From: Styela clava
Lineage: Eukaryota; Chordata; Ascidiacea; Stolidobranchia; Styelidae
Direction: 5' to 3'
Length of the DNA: 64,000 nt
Assembly (NCBI RefSeq): GCF_964204865.1
Contig: NC_135257.1
Span: 14,158,151 to 14,222,150 of the forward strand
The translations under genes and the position numbers were made by a program. Positions 22,037 through 34,791 of this stretch are shown one piece after another; the first letter of the stretch is position 1, and every line of letters starts with the position of its first letter. The notes under the pieces were generated by a model. The model had not been told where the DNA came from and did no database searches. It was given only the letters and a program-made list of their open reading frames with translations.

Positions 22037-24301
22037 ATGGCGCCTGGACTTGAAGGTGGGTTGCGTCGTGAATCGAGTCGTATTCAAGAAAGTAATTCTA
22101 GAAGAATCCTTGACAACGCTGCGCGAATTCGACGTTTGAATCGGCAGCTTGAGTCGTTGGAGAAAGATAATTACCAGGTGATTTAATTATCGCCAGACTG
22201 GTAGGTACCGGTGGCGGTTCCGTGTAAACTACTGCTGTACCGGTACCGGTACTATACCGTACCGTACCGGTACTACCATAAGTTAGTTGTGATACGTCAC
22301 TGAAGTAAATTCTAATTAAGTAATAGTAAATCATCTGGCTGATTGGTACCGGTACTGGTAATCAGACATATTTCTGTTATTTACAACTGTTTTGTCTTGT
22401 GTCATTGATCTGTGCCCCTCGATCTGTACCGGTACCGGTATATGACAAAATGGGGTCTGGTACCGTAACTTAATTTAGTAGGGTACCACGTGCACTTTTA
22501 GTTGGCCTGGCTCAACAATTTTTGCTTATGTCATTCCTGACTACGTCACCGAAAAATTACGTCATTGCGACCTCACAGTGGTGTAATAAGCCACACCAAA
22601 GTATGCGGATGGTCGTCCAAAACGCGCAGACCATCATCCGAAATTGAGCAAGCTATTTCTCTCGTTGTTTAGTTGCAACAATCACGATATGAGAGAGATC
22701 GCCGACATTAGCGAGTTCGTTATCGGTCGCGCTGATGTCATTTCGGGCGTACTTGTATTTTGACAAGCTTTATGACGTGATGGTGACGTCATAGCGACGT
22801 AATTTTTGGATGGCATAGTCAGGTGGAGGTTAGGAATAACATATGCAAAATTCGTTATGCTACGCTCACTATACTTTACGCTAATATCACAATACTCTGA
22901 ATACCAGTCTATCACACAAACCAACAGCGCAGTTTTTTGACTGTTTCCTTGTTTCAGGCGACTTTTTCGCTCTTGACGAGCATCTGAGCATAGAGAAACT
23001 GTTTTTATGGTTTCAGTAAGAATAGAATTTTCAAGTTCTGCGTTATCCAATTTATTGCCCAAGTTGCACTTTCTTATCATGTCATTCACATATACAGGAG
23101 GATCCTCATACAAACTTGTCCAGTACGAAGAAAAAGGGTCCAAGATTTGGAATTGAATCTGATGAAGATAACGAAGATACAGAAGGACCAGTGAGTATAT
23201 TTTTCAGTTTGTTGCAAGCAGAAAAGGATTTTTTTTACACTATGTTACTATGAAGTACATTAAAGGCATGAATCTTTATTTGTGCCAATTGGTTTTTCTT
23301 CGAAAGCTCAAAGTTTATCACAAATCAAAAAGTTTAAAACTGAATCGAACATCGTAACATGTTGACTAATTTTTAGTTATACAATATTTTTTATAAAGAT
23401 CATAATTCTCAAAATTAGTTAAGATTGTGAAATAGTTAATAAGTTGAGATAGTTCATGATATTCTCTATTATGATGGGCTTTGGATACATGCATCAACAA
23501 CTGTTCATGAATGTCAATAAGTATTAATTTTATCACAATAGTCCACGAAACACTTTGGAAATGCAAAAGATTAAAATAAAGGGTTAAATGTAACGAGTAC
23601 ACAAGTTGCTATAGTATTGATGACAGCTTCAACTACAAGAAAAAATTTTGTTTAAATATTTCAGGCAGTCAAAAAGAAAAAGAAGACTCGAGGTGATTTT
23701 TATAAACAAAGATTCAGAAAAAATATATCCGCTTTGCTTGATGAAGAGCGCATTCGTCTGCAGGACAAGGACAAAACGAGACCAAACTATTTTGGTGCAG
23801 TAGCACCACTTTCTAAGTAAGAGTAATATTATGAGAGATTCTTTAGTCTTCGATCCCATTGTTAAATACCAGAATTTTGTTGATAGGATTTGCTCAAAAA
23901 GGCCTCACATAAACATCTTATAACAGTGTTAAAAATATTCAACAATGCTTTTTGTGAAAAATAGGTCAATTACTGGATGGTCAAATACAATTAGTGCCAA
24001 TTCTCACATAACCTGTTTGTTACCTTTGTGTAAAGGAATATCATCAACATTATAGTGATGTGATGTACGGTGTATCTAAAGTGACATAATAACGAATATT
24101 TTGGCAATTGAGTGTATGACAAGATTCTTTCGTTCTGTCAATTAATGCAATCAATAAAATCCCAGGTTTCCTCAAAGACACTTTTGTGCAGTTTGTGGAT
24201 CTTTGTCCAACTATACATGTGTGTCTTGTGGTGCAAGATATTGTTGTGTAAAGTGTCTTGGAACCCATAGAGATACACGTTGTTTGAAGTGGACTGTGTA
24301 A
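22037..24301 (+). CDS. ZNHIT1: Zinc finger HIT domain protein 1 (SRCAP/SWR1 subunit)
   Basis: Four exons: 22037-22177, 23098-23190, 23665-23816, 24166-24301; 173 residues. ZNHIT1 (p18Hamlet; yeast Swc6/Vps71) is a nuclear subunit of the SRCAP/SWR1 complex that exchanges H2A for H2A.Z. Order of features: the N-terminal helix SRRILDNAARIRRLNRQLES, EDPH at the start of exon 2, a basic KKKKKTRGDFYKQRFRKN segment, then the C-terminal HIT zinc finger with FCAVCG, YTCVSCGARYC, VKCLGTHRDTRC and the terminal LKWTV. All eight potential zinc ligands (seven Cys plus His of GTH, followed by Cys) are present. The ATG at 22037 gives an N-terminus only a few residues longer than human. Intron 1 (920 bp) is rich in GGTACCGGTACC words. 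The stop codon is 11 bp before the next gene's ATG. Confidence 0.95.
22200..22480. repeat. GTACCGGTAC palindrome cluster in ZNHIT1 intron 1
   Basis: Repeated GGTACCGGT / ACCGGTACCGGTA / ACCGTACCGTACCGG blocks around 22202-22275, 22346-22363, 22429-22442 and 22458. The same short palindromic word occurs near 8515-8545 and 8705-8720. Low-complexity, palindrome-rich; function unknown. Confidence 0.7.
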
Positions 24302-24312
24302 TCAAAAGCATA

Positions 24313-25623
24313 ATGGCACAAAGTATCATTGATCAATTGCAAGAGAAAAACAACCAACTAGAAGAAGAAATAAAAACTTGCAGAGATTTGTTTAATAATC
24401 TAAATGAAGAGAAGGATCTAGAAAGCCATGATAATCGTAGAGCATTCATGCTGAAGGCTCAGATCTACCAGCTTGAGAGACAATGTATGCTTCTTTCACA
24501 AGCACAGTCAAGTCGTGCACAAGTATTAACTGAAATAGAAAGTCAGTTGAAGAAGATTACAGACATTTTACAACATGCAATATCTGGGAAAACTTCTGGA
24601 CCAACTGTGCCTATGGATCGTCGGGAACTTATGGATTTAGTGGGAACATTACAGAAGCTGAAAAATTCCTTGTATAAACAATCTTCTTTAGAAAGTGCTG
24701 ATAGTCTTCGAATACAATCTATGATGTCGGGTAGTAAATACGCAAATTCACAAAAGCCTGTTGACTGCTATGATGTATGTACAGGACACATAGGACATAT
24801 TAATTTGAAACAAGTTGCCCATCTTGAACAAGATCTATCAGCACTGTATGGCCGGCTCTGTGGCTTGAAATATTTTTTGCATTCATCAATCGTTGATGGA
24901 AAAGCTGACAAACGAGAAGTTTTAACAAATGCTCCTTCTGCAAAATTAACTAAGCCTGTTGTATCCAAAATACATGAAGAAACTAATCAATGTATTGAGG
25001 ATTTAGCACATTGCTGCAGTGAGCTGGTATCTCTATCACTGTTGTATCCTAATGCACCTTGGCCTGTGATAAAAAGATCCAAACAGACTGAAATGACACC
25101 TGAAAAAATTATGCAAACATTTCCACCAGTTGCACAAAAAAATCGTCAGATTCAGTCTTCAGTTAGTTCTGTCTGCAAAATGCATAATTACTTGAATCAT
25201 ATGAATGATTTAAAACTAAATGCAGCAGAACTACAAATTTCTTTTCACAAAGCGATTTACAAAATACAGCTGGATTATTTAAATGATCTGAGTGAATGCA
25301 TTATTGAAGCATTTCATAACTCTGAAAGAAACATGTTAAAAACTGTGTGTGATCCAGTTGCTGCTATCTTGAATTCATGGTATTTATTGAAGCAAGATCA
25401 AAGTGGCGATCATCTTAAGAAATTTTTAAGTGATATGAAGCAATATGAAGGCCAGCTTAAGGCTGTTTCTGAGCTCAAAGTTACTGAAAAAAAATTAACC
25501 ACTGGAGGAAGTGCTCTTTTGAACAATTTCAAAGAAGCCTTAAATTCAGCTCTCAAAAAAGTTGAAACTGAATATAAACATAAATTTGCAGATGCAGAAA
25601 GACATATTGAACATTATAAATAA
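24313..25623 (+). CDS. Coiled-coil protein of unknown function, intronless
   Basis: An uninterrupted 436-residue ORF starting at the ATG 11 bp after the ZNHIT1 stop; an in-frame ATG at 24280 lies inside ZNHIT1 and is less likely. Residues about 3-35 (SIIDQLQEKNNQLEEEIKTC), 46-85 and the last 50 residues have heptad-like coiled-coil character. The middle contains conserved-looking helical segments such as LEQDLSALYGRLCGLKYFL, CCSELVSLSLLYPNAPWPV and DPVAAILNSWYLL. There is no signal peptide, TM segment or catalytic motif. I considered augmin (HAUS) and ciliary/centrosomal coiled-coil families but could not match one. Its placement directly behind ZNHIT1 suggests expression from a dicistronic transcript. 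Confidence 0.88.
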   Translation: MAQSIIDQLQEKNNQLEEEIKTCRDLFNNLNEEKDLESHDNRRAFMLKAQIYQLERQCMLLSQAQSSRAQVLTEIESQLKKITDILQHAISGKTSGPTVPMDRRELMDLVGTLQKLKNSLYKQSSLESADSLRIQSMMSGSKYANSQKPVDCYDVCTGHIGHINLKQVAHLEQDLSALYGRLCGLKYFLHSSIVDGKADKREVLTNAPSAKLTKPVVSKIHEETNQCIEDLAHCCSELVSLSLLYPNAPWPVIKRSKQTEMTPEKIMQTFPPVAQKNRQIQSSVSSVCKMHNYLNHMNDLKLNAAELQISFHKAIYKIQLDYLNDLSECIIEAFHNSERNMLKTVCDPVAAILNSWYLLKQDQSGDHLKKFLSDMKQYEGQLKAVSELKVTEKKLTTGGSALLNNFKEALNSALKKVETEYKHKFADAERHIEHYK

Positions 25624-25760
25624 ATCATTTCCACTCTTTCGACATTACTTATTATACAGTTGGACAGTATACTGGTTTCACTATAAAGAAGATAGTCAGA
25701 TTATGAGTTAATTTAGGCTATAATATCTATATATTGATAATAATCTGATAATTTAATTTT

Positions 25761-25766
25761 AATAAA
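25761..25766 (+). promoter_or_regulatory. Poly(A) signal after the coiled-coil gene
   Basis: AATAAA about 138 bp downstream of the stop at 25623. No comparable hexamer fits in the 11 bp between ZNHIT1 and this gene, in line with a shared transcript. Confidence 0.45.
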
Positions 25767-26056
25767 ATAAGCTCTAGCACGTTGAGGTGGATAATCATGA
25801 ATTATATAAGTATGTGGATGAAGATCTCATAATATGTCCACCAGACCACCACGATATATTTTCTGCAATTAGGAAATTTTGAATAATTGGTGATTAAAAT
25901 CACAATGATATTATTAGATTTTTTCATATTTCTACTCTCTACCTTAACCGCCTAGCATAACATGTATTTTACTGTTCTGCTGTTATAACTTCTTTATTTG
26001 AACATTTAGGTAAATCTTAATTTCCTAGTAAATACTACGTACATATAAAAAAAATT

Positions 26057-29000
26057 ATGGCAGAAAAAGAAGATTTGCTTTCCTCAAACAATTTCACCGA
26101 AGAAGAGCAACGATGTGCAAGTGATGCATATGATGCTTTTCTCAGAGATAAATACGATTCCTGCATCTCTGGTTTGAAAAAAATTCAGAAAAATCATCCC
26201 GGAGATTGCAAGCTTATGCATAATCGTGCTTTAGCGGAGTATTACAAATCAGGCCTAACGAAAACAGCCGATTTAAAAAAGGCATTATCTAAGGTACAGC
26301 GTTCATTCTTAGTTCGTTTTAAAGCATTTCAAAGTATATCATTTATTTGACCATGTCCCTACTTCTTATCCAGGTTCACAAAGTGACTCAACAATCACAT
26401 CAGGAGGACGATGAGATTACTGAAGAAATAACTTCGAATGAATACTCTGTTTTGCATTACAATCAGTCTTTACTTTATTATTTCCTGCATCAATACAGGT
26501 AATAGTTTTGTCTAAAATATTAAGCTAGTACTGATGTTGTCAAATGTTTAAACTTCCAATACTCATTGACTAGATTGTAAATTATGACTTATAGTTTGAG
26601 TTAGTTTGATAAAGTGTTTCTGTTCTCGTCAAACATGATAGGTCAGTCTGACGACTTATCCCATTTTTGTTATCTTCATTCAATTTTAAATATTCAGATG
26701 TGAAAGTAGTTATCAATCAATGAATCTTTACAATTATGAATTTTAAATTGTCCTTCTGGAGATTGAACTTCCAAGCAATAATTTATATCATATATTTTCT
26801 CAGGGAGGCTCAAACATTGCTTCAAGCACTCGCAGAAAATCCAGAGGTGGCGATCAATGTCAGGGAAATATGTTTGTTACTGGTAGAAGTCTATCTCACT
26901 AATTATGAACCAGAAAAAGCAGGTTTGTTATCAAGGGTTGGACCAAGTACGAAGGCCACGTAGGTCTGGTGCTTGGAAAAAAGATGAATAGGGAAAATAA
27001 GACGTGGATCAATTAACCACACAGGCTGTTATACAACCTGCACTTTTTTTGCATGTTGACTTCAATGGCTCTAACTGAACAGCTGTTCGGTCATTTGTCT
27101 GGATATATAGTGTCTATCTGCACTGAGATAAATATTCGTATCGAACAAAGAGAAACTTCACTTCACATTTTGTCTCCTCACTCAATTTTTATTTTGAAAA
27201 TGTCATTTCAGTGTTCTGTGGGCAAGACTGATTCAAATAACTACATTTGAACTACATTGCATATGCACAACATTAGACTTGATGACTTTGTTAAATTTAA
27301 ATATGGTTCCCAGAAAAAAAAAAGGTTGAATGTTAACAGGTTTATATCATTTTTATATTTTGATAACCGTGCTCACAATCTTCAGCCATAACCATGTTCT
27401 ATATTTATTCTTTTATTTTTAGTTCGACTCATAAACAAAATTGAAGAAACTTTTCTCAAACCTGTTTCACCTCAACAATCAAAACATGGAAACACAAATG
27501 ATGGAAAAGACAAAGGTATGCTATGGGTGCTTCTCAGTCCGAAATGTAAACAGAAACTATTTCCAGAAATTCAATTCTTTCATCTAAAGAGACTCAATGC
27601 AACTCTTCATGAAAAAATTTTCAGATTTTTTCTCTTGTATCTATCTCTATTGTGAAGTAGTTTCCAAACAATTCTACTCAATATTTCTTTAAATGATAGC
27701 ATTAGGTCATATTATATCTAATTATTAGGAATTGTGTTTTTAGTCAGTGATTTATTGTTTTAGCAAAACCGCAGAAGATTAACATAAAGGAGATGAAAAA
27801 TTTATTGCCATTGCTGAAAACACGTTGTTGCTTACAGCTGAAATCTATGAAGGTTTTTTTTTACTTTTCATCATCCGAAATACATAGATAATTTAATAGA
27901 TTAAATCAAAACAATTTTGATTTGATTGTAAAGATTCATTGGTTGATAACATTTGCAAAAACTATATCGTCTTCTAGGAATTTTGGTCTTGGAGAGACTT
28001 GAAAACTTGGCTATGAAATCTTATATTCAATCTTTTTTGCCATATTCATTCAGATCTCGACGGCTTAATGATGACTGTTTAGTAATGAGAGAAAGGATGT
28101 CAGTATAGAATGAAGCAATCAAATATAATTAATCTAACCTTTGTATATTACAGGCTTGTAAAAGGGAATTGAAGGCATTCACAAGTCTGGAGAGCAGTCC
28201 AGATTTCCCTGCACAAACTATACAATTTATATCTGTATTTTTGAAGAGCAATTTTGAATTCCAGGTTGGTTTGTACACTTTTGTATGTGTTAATTAATAG
28301 TATTATGTACTCTACTATGTTGTGAAATATAACAAGGGCTGATAGTCAGAGAAATTGATATCAAACTCGGCATAAGAGAAAGCATTTTTTCAGTTCTGAT
28401 AATAAACATTGAACAATAAAATAAACTTGTATTTATTTTAGCGTGGTAATTTTCACAAAGCATATAAATTGTTGGGTAGTTCACCTCCGTCATCATCTGT
28501 CAACACTTCTTGGCTTCAAAATGGAGAATCTTTATCTACCATGTTTTACAACAATTTAGGTTTGTATTTTATTCCATGACATTGTGTAGCAGTTGAGACT
28601 GATTTAGGGTGTTCATTCATAAATATTAAATCAAATATAAAAATCAAATGGTACAGCAGAGTGTCCATGGAGTTCAATTTTTCAACAAATTTACCTATGT
28701 TATGAAGTCAGTTCTCGATATATCTCAACCATTTTTTTTGAATTTTTAATCAGTGTTTATTCAAATTTTTTACTTCATTTAACACAGTAGTAGGAATCAA
28801 CAAATATATGAACTAATGGCTTGCAATTAGGAATATATAAACACCCTGTAGCTGTAATCCTATTTTATGGTCTTTTTAAAAAAAATGGTTTTGGCATTTT
28901 AAATCGATGATCATTTGCCGAATTTTTTCATATTTTTTTTTTTATTTAGAAAATAGGGTTTTAGTTATGAATAAAAAAATGTTTGATGAGTCATAAAAGT

Positions 29001-32000
29001 AATAGTCCTTAATAACTTAAGGATAACTTAATAACTAAGTATAAAAAGGCTCGTCTTACTATACATTTTTCAATTAATAATACAATTTTTGTTTCAGGTG
29101 TCATACATTTCTATACATCCAAGCATAGCCTTGGAACATTTTATTTGAGTAAAGCTATCGAGGAGAATGATAAAGCTATCAGTACTAATACTACATCGAG
29201 TAAGAAGGGAGATAGCAAACAGCAACAATCAAGTAATACAAAGACAATACAAATGCTGAACATGAATAAAAAGTTTGTATCCTGTTTTTCAGTTGTTAGT
29301 AACCTGGTCTCCTAATAATTATACAAGAATAGTTACCAGGATTGTCAATATTCAAAGAGTTCCATATTCTTTGAATTCTCCTAATTTTTTGATTTTGAGT
29401 GATTTGATTTTGATGTAAATTTATAATATTTAAAAAACGAATAATACCTTTTAAATCTTGACGTAAACGCTAATTTCATTGTAAGATTGATGAAAATACC
29501 TAATTATTTAACATGAAATAATAATATAAGTTTTTGTTATATTTTATTAAATAATAGTAATCTTGTATATTTTAGCAGTGAAATATGAAAAGGTTCCACA
29601 CAAATCTAAAAATTTATATTTGTAAACAATATTAGGATTTCATATAGTTTATAGTAAAGTATTTTAGGATAACACTGAACTGGCATAAGATTTATATTTT
29701 CACAACATATTTATTGGCTTGTCACTCTGAACAAGACTCTTCACAAGAAGCCATTGATATGAAAGGGAAACGAAATCTTTGAGAATTTACACTTTCAAAA
29801 TAACTTTATCTTTCATTCACACAGGTTTGAATTGCTTTACAACATGGGAATTCAATTGTTATTCTCTGGTAAACCATCAGCCGGATTTGATTGTCTTATT
29901 GCTGCTGTGCCGGTATTTTCTTCCAATCCTAGATTGTGGTTGAGACTTGCTGAATGTTGTATTCAGTGGTGTTGCTCCCCTGATAAATCTGACGGTCAGT
30001 ATGATGGTTATGATTATACTATTTTGTTATTAAAGATAAATATTCAAGCGAGTGAGTCTGTGTATGTTTAATCAAAAGATATCAATGCTTAATAATTCGG
30101 CATTCTGGAATTTTATTTTGAAATTAATCCAAATATTTTTTAAAAACTATTCTGCAGTAAAATTAAGTTTCTAGGTCTAAAGTTTTAACATAAAAAACAA
30201 GGTATTAATTATCTGATCTTTAAATTTGTTGAAATAAATTAAATCGACAATAATTTGGTATATCTTAATTGTATTGCGTAATACATTTCCATCTACCATC
30301 ATCCAATCGTGCCAATTCAATTTTATTGTTACTCACAGCTCACAACTCACAGAAACATCTATCTGGGCCACTCAGATATACTGTTGTTGGATCAGGGATT
30401 CATCAAAAATTAATTTTACATCCTATCACTCAAAATTGGAATGGTAAGTCAATCGTAATGTTTTTGTTATATATTAACAAAATTTGTGTGAAAAGCTGTC
30501 TATCAGCATTGCATCAGTTTAAATAGAAAGGTTAGGAAAATCATATTTATTCAGAGGGAAAGAAAAGTCATAAAACGCCTCATTCATAAATGACACCTCA
30601 CGGCCGCTCGTCTGGTTACCAGCTCTGGTATGTGAATAGTTAACCAGCTGTTTCAGATGCATCGGCTTAAAGGGGGAATAAGCCTTAACCGACCAGTGGT
30701 TACATGAATCACCCTATGATGGCGAGGAGTCAGCAGGCAGCAATCCACTCGCACATAATCATCCCGCAGGGTAATCAGAGGTGCAATGGTGTATTCCTTA
30801 GAAATTTGAACCTTAGATGTGTAATCTGCGATGCCAACACAGGTAGATCTAACACTTTAACTGCACGGCCATCTTACCACACTTTCTCTATTCGTGCTTA
30901 TTTACTATTAAGGAATAATAAACAAATTCCTGTGAAATATTTACAGGAGCAGGAAACTCAGTTATGCCAGGACCAACTTTAGAATTTGCTTCTGTATGCT
31001 TGCAAAATGCTTTAACGATATTAGCTGAAGCTGGCATTACTGGTGAGGAAATTAAAGAAGGTAGAAAGAATTCCAAGTCAGATGTAAGTATTAAATAAAC
31101 TTTGAATTTCACGATCCCCCTAGCTCCACCTATACTGGATACATTTCTTTTTTACCTTTGGGCTCCAAGTCATTTGAGGTTTTTTGGTATAAAAGATCGG
31201 CCCAAATGCAGTTTTGCAGATTCGGGACTCAAAACATGATATAAGGGTTTTAAATTACCAGTAAGCTTCGAACTTTTTTATATACAAATTTAGCTTAAAA
31301 ATTTTTTAATTAATATTACATAGAAAAAAAGGATGGTTTTCATTATTTGTATGAAGTATTAGGTAGCTCCAGCTAATATCGTAAGCTTGGCTCCGGTTTC
31401 AGTCCAACAACATCACCGCTCTGACTCTGGATTCCCAGACCTGACTATAATTGTTTCAAATTTTTCCAAGTTTCTGTAATTTTACTATTTCGGTTACAGA
31501 TAAACAAAAAGCCTGTCTTATCGATACCTTGTTTACCTGGAAATCCATTAGCTGGCCAAGAATTATCGAACTTTCATGCTTCGATACTTGCGAACGGTGC
31601 TTTTGTTGCACTCAGTCTTGGCAACAACTTGATGGCATACGAATATTCCAAACTTCTTCTGCGACTTCCTAATATTTCTGGAAGGCATAAATATCTTGGT
31701 AGAATGTATTCTGCAGAAGCTTTGGTGTCTTTAGATAGGATTTCTGACGCCATTCAACATCTTTCTGGGGATTCTGTTTCTGACATGAGCGATGGATCAG
31801 GTATTTTTTTCCAGTTGGTAATGTTACTATATTTATGCCAGCAAAGGTGATGGATATAAAAATGGTCGTCTCCATTTTCTTTTTAAACCAGGGATAGAGT
31901 AACGGAGCAATACTATGTAAAAATTGTCATTTCTCTGCAATTATGGCTTTATAATGCACCAACATCACATTAAAATATATACAGGGATGTCCAAAACGAA

Positions 32001-34769
32001 TCAAATATTCAAATTCGGTCAAAATTCATTACATTCGATATAATAAATCTTTGAATTTAGGAATAATTTAGTAGAACATTCTCATTAAAAAATTAGGAAT
32101 TTTTAACCACCAGATAAGCTGATCTAAAGTTACGATATCCCACTTGGTAACAAACAACACTGAGATCAGTGACTCTTGTATTTATGTCGTTTTAGGTATG
32201 ATCAACATGAAGATATAGTGATTTCTGTAATTTTCCACATGTATTCGGTATTCCATAATCGAAAATATTTTCTCAGAATGTATTCGGATTTCGGAATAGT
32301 GAAGTATTCCGTTTTGGCCATCCCTGAATATAGAAGTCACCAAAACTCAGTTTATATAGGTTAATTTCAATATCTTGTTTTCCCTACACTTCAAACAGGT
32401 TTGAAAATTTGCTGGCATCTGGTCTAAACCAACATGCATTCAGTTATTTGGCCTGTTAGGTTAATTACTCCTTTGGTTGAACACATCATATCATGATTGA
32501 AAAAGAAATACATAATATTTAACACATTAATATTTTTTCAATTGTTCGCAGGTGATAGTGGAACCAGATCCCAGTCTCACTCAGATGATTTGTCAAATCA
32601 AGTTATTCACAGACCAACTGGACCAAAAACAACACAAATTTGTTTCAAGTATGGTATTTCCTAATATTTTATTCTTTCGATTCAATTTTCAAAATAGTAG
32701 CTAATCGTGGTCTATGATCGTTGGGGGATCTGACTTCTCAGGTTTAGATTGATGGTCTGAATCATATTCACTATTGTATTGTTTAGCAATAATATTCTAT
32801 TCTATTCCTGAAGAATTTCTCTCGTTCAACAGACCTATTGTAGAATATATTTGATATGAAAGATTATTTTAGAATGTATTCAGAAAGCTAAATTATTCAG
32901 TTTTGGCCATTCCTGCATCGTTGTGGTTTTAAAACTTTGCATGGGTGTTCAATTTCTGGTAAAAATTGTGAAAAATTGTTTATGAATTTGTGTATAAATT
33001 TCAGGTCACCTCAACATGCGCAAGGATGTATGCTTCTCAATTTGGCAGTTGCTCATACCTTGAGAAGTGAATTTGAGAAGGCACAAAAACTTCTCAACCA
33101 ATTTGCTTCACTCATATCTCCTCAGGAAGTACCGCCTAATGCTATCTTATTAGCGGTTTATATTAATATTCACATGGAAGGTGGATTACCTTTAGCCATG
33201 GAGGTTGGTAAATCCTAATACCCTTGTAGATTTTAGCACCAGCTCACAGAAAGTGTTTTCTAGAAGTTTTGAAGTTGAGAAATGGCTTTACAAAATATTT
33301 CTCAGAAAGGCTTTATATAAGCAATTCAGAATATTTACTATTTCGGAATAATTTCATCCAGTTCCCAACCCAGATAGGAATTTTGTTGTGTTCGCGGAAG
33401 AAATACAAAAATATAACATTGTATATGGTGTAGTTTTACTGGTATTGTTTAGTTATTTAATATCATCATAATGCATATTTATGGACACATTATAAACTAC
33501 TCAAACCGCACAAAAGGCAGAGCGTGAGTTGTGCCTAAGTTGCAGAACTATATTTAAGGATCCAATAAAAATTGAAGAATTAATCTAAACAGAGTTTTCA
33601 TGCATAAAGGGGGAGAAATATAGAGGCCCTATTGGGAATATTTTGAAAAAAGTTTGGAACCATTGCATTAATCAAATCAAGCATAAAATTTTGTGCAAAC
33701 TTATTGAAACCTGAGAATTTTTGCACAACAGTATTGTCAGAGATATTAATTTATATATGCTCGTACGACTGTGCTGAAGACTGCTTTTTCCAATCACCAT
33801 TTGCCACTATTTCACAGATTCTACAGCATAATTCATTAACACCCCATATGAATTCTTCTGCAATTGGAAATTTACAAACACATTTCAGGCCTCAACAACC
33901 ATTGGGTGCCCCAGGTATTTGCTGTTTAATTTACTAGGCGTATACATAGTGTGAATAGTAAATACCTCACCACATTTATAGATGGCCAATTGTTTTATTA
34001 TGTATTGGCCTATTCATATATTCGATCTAAGGCAATGGTAAGGTCGATCGCAAGATTTTGGTAGGACTTCTATTCTACAAAATTATGAAATTAAATTATA
34101 TCCTTTGCAGTTTGCAGACTGCTGAGATTCAGCTATTCAGTCTGGGCTCTAAAAACACTCGGTGCGTCAAGTATTTTCTGTTTGGCATGGCCTACCCAAT
34201 TTATTACACCGTGGGTAAGGTATTGAGCATTGGGTTTAGAATTTTAACGTTTGATTGCATCATATTCATGGTAACGTCTAACACAATGCTACTAGGCAAC
34301 CATACCCTTGAACGAAGATCCTAGCTTGTAGCTGTGGATATTCAGTAAGAAACCACCTTAGTTTTGAAACGACCAGGATGTTCACAGTTCAGCATATGCC
34401 TGAAAAAATTAATTGCACCCCACAGTGCTTGGTTGGCTCGGAATTTGCAACTGAGATCTTTAGAGGCTATCTCTTGGCAAATAAGACATATCACCATTTA
34501 AATGATTTCAATCTGTTTGTTTTTTTTGTATTCTATCATCAGGTGCAAAACAGTTTTCATCCACCATGGTAGCGAATTCACCCAACGGAATGAGCAGTAG
34601 TAACGGGTCAATTAGCGGAGGAAGTAGTGGATCGAGATCAAAATCTTCTACCCCGCAACCCCAGTACAGTAATCCACCTTCTGGGTCGGTAACACCGGAA
34701 CGGATCGTCAAAGGATCAACAACCAAATCTGATAGCGGAAACACAAAGACTAAAAGAGGACGGCGTTAG
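26057..34769 (+). CDS. CNOT10: CCR4-NOT transcription complex subunit 10
   Basis: Sixteen exons give a continuous 799-residue frame: 26057-26293, 26374-26498, 26804-26922, 27423-27515, 27764-27852, 28154-28264, 28442-28559, 29098-29272, 29825-29994, 30339-30443, 30947-31083, 31500-31800, 32552-32648, 33005-33203, 33818-33914, 34543-34769. CNOT10 is a TPR-repeat scaffold that, with CNOT11, docks on the CNOT1 N-terminus of the deadenylase complex. Family landmarks: [109 protein letters not shown] and [20 protein letters not shown]. Phases agree at every join. The C-terminus is a Ser/Gly-rich tail ending KTKRGRR and does not resemble the vertebrate tail. Intron 12 carries a hAT-like element. The gap to the upstream gene is 433 bp. 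Confidence 0.95.
31974..32334. mobile_element. 345 bp hAT-like MITE in CNOT10 intron 12
   Basis: Element 31982-32326 begins CAGGGATGTCCAAAACGAAT and ends ATTCCGTTTTGGCCATCCCTG read forward, giving near-matching inverted ends. The flanks AATATATA and AATATAGA agree at 7 of 8 positions. The words AGAATGTATTC and TTTTGGCCATTCCTG recur at 32870-32915, a probable second fragment of the same family. Confidence 0.75.
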
Positions 34770-34785
34770 GAATCATTCTAATATA

Positions 34786-34791
34786 AATAAA
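34786..34791 (+). promoter_or_regulatory. Poly(A) signal of CNOT10
   Basis: AATAAA 17 bp after the TAG at 34767-34769. A very short 3' UTR is implied unless a later signal is used. Confidence 0.5.

Noticed and set aside
22682..23143. 153-codon minus-strand ORF
   Set aside because: It lies in ZNHIT1 intron 1 and overlaps exon 2 on the other strand, with no recognisable motif.
24313..25623. Naming the coiled-coil protein an augmin (HAUS) subunit
   Set aside because: The overall character fits, but no HAUS-specific sequence block could be matched from memory.
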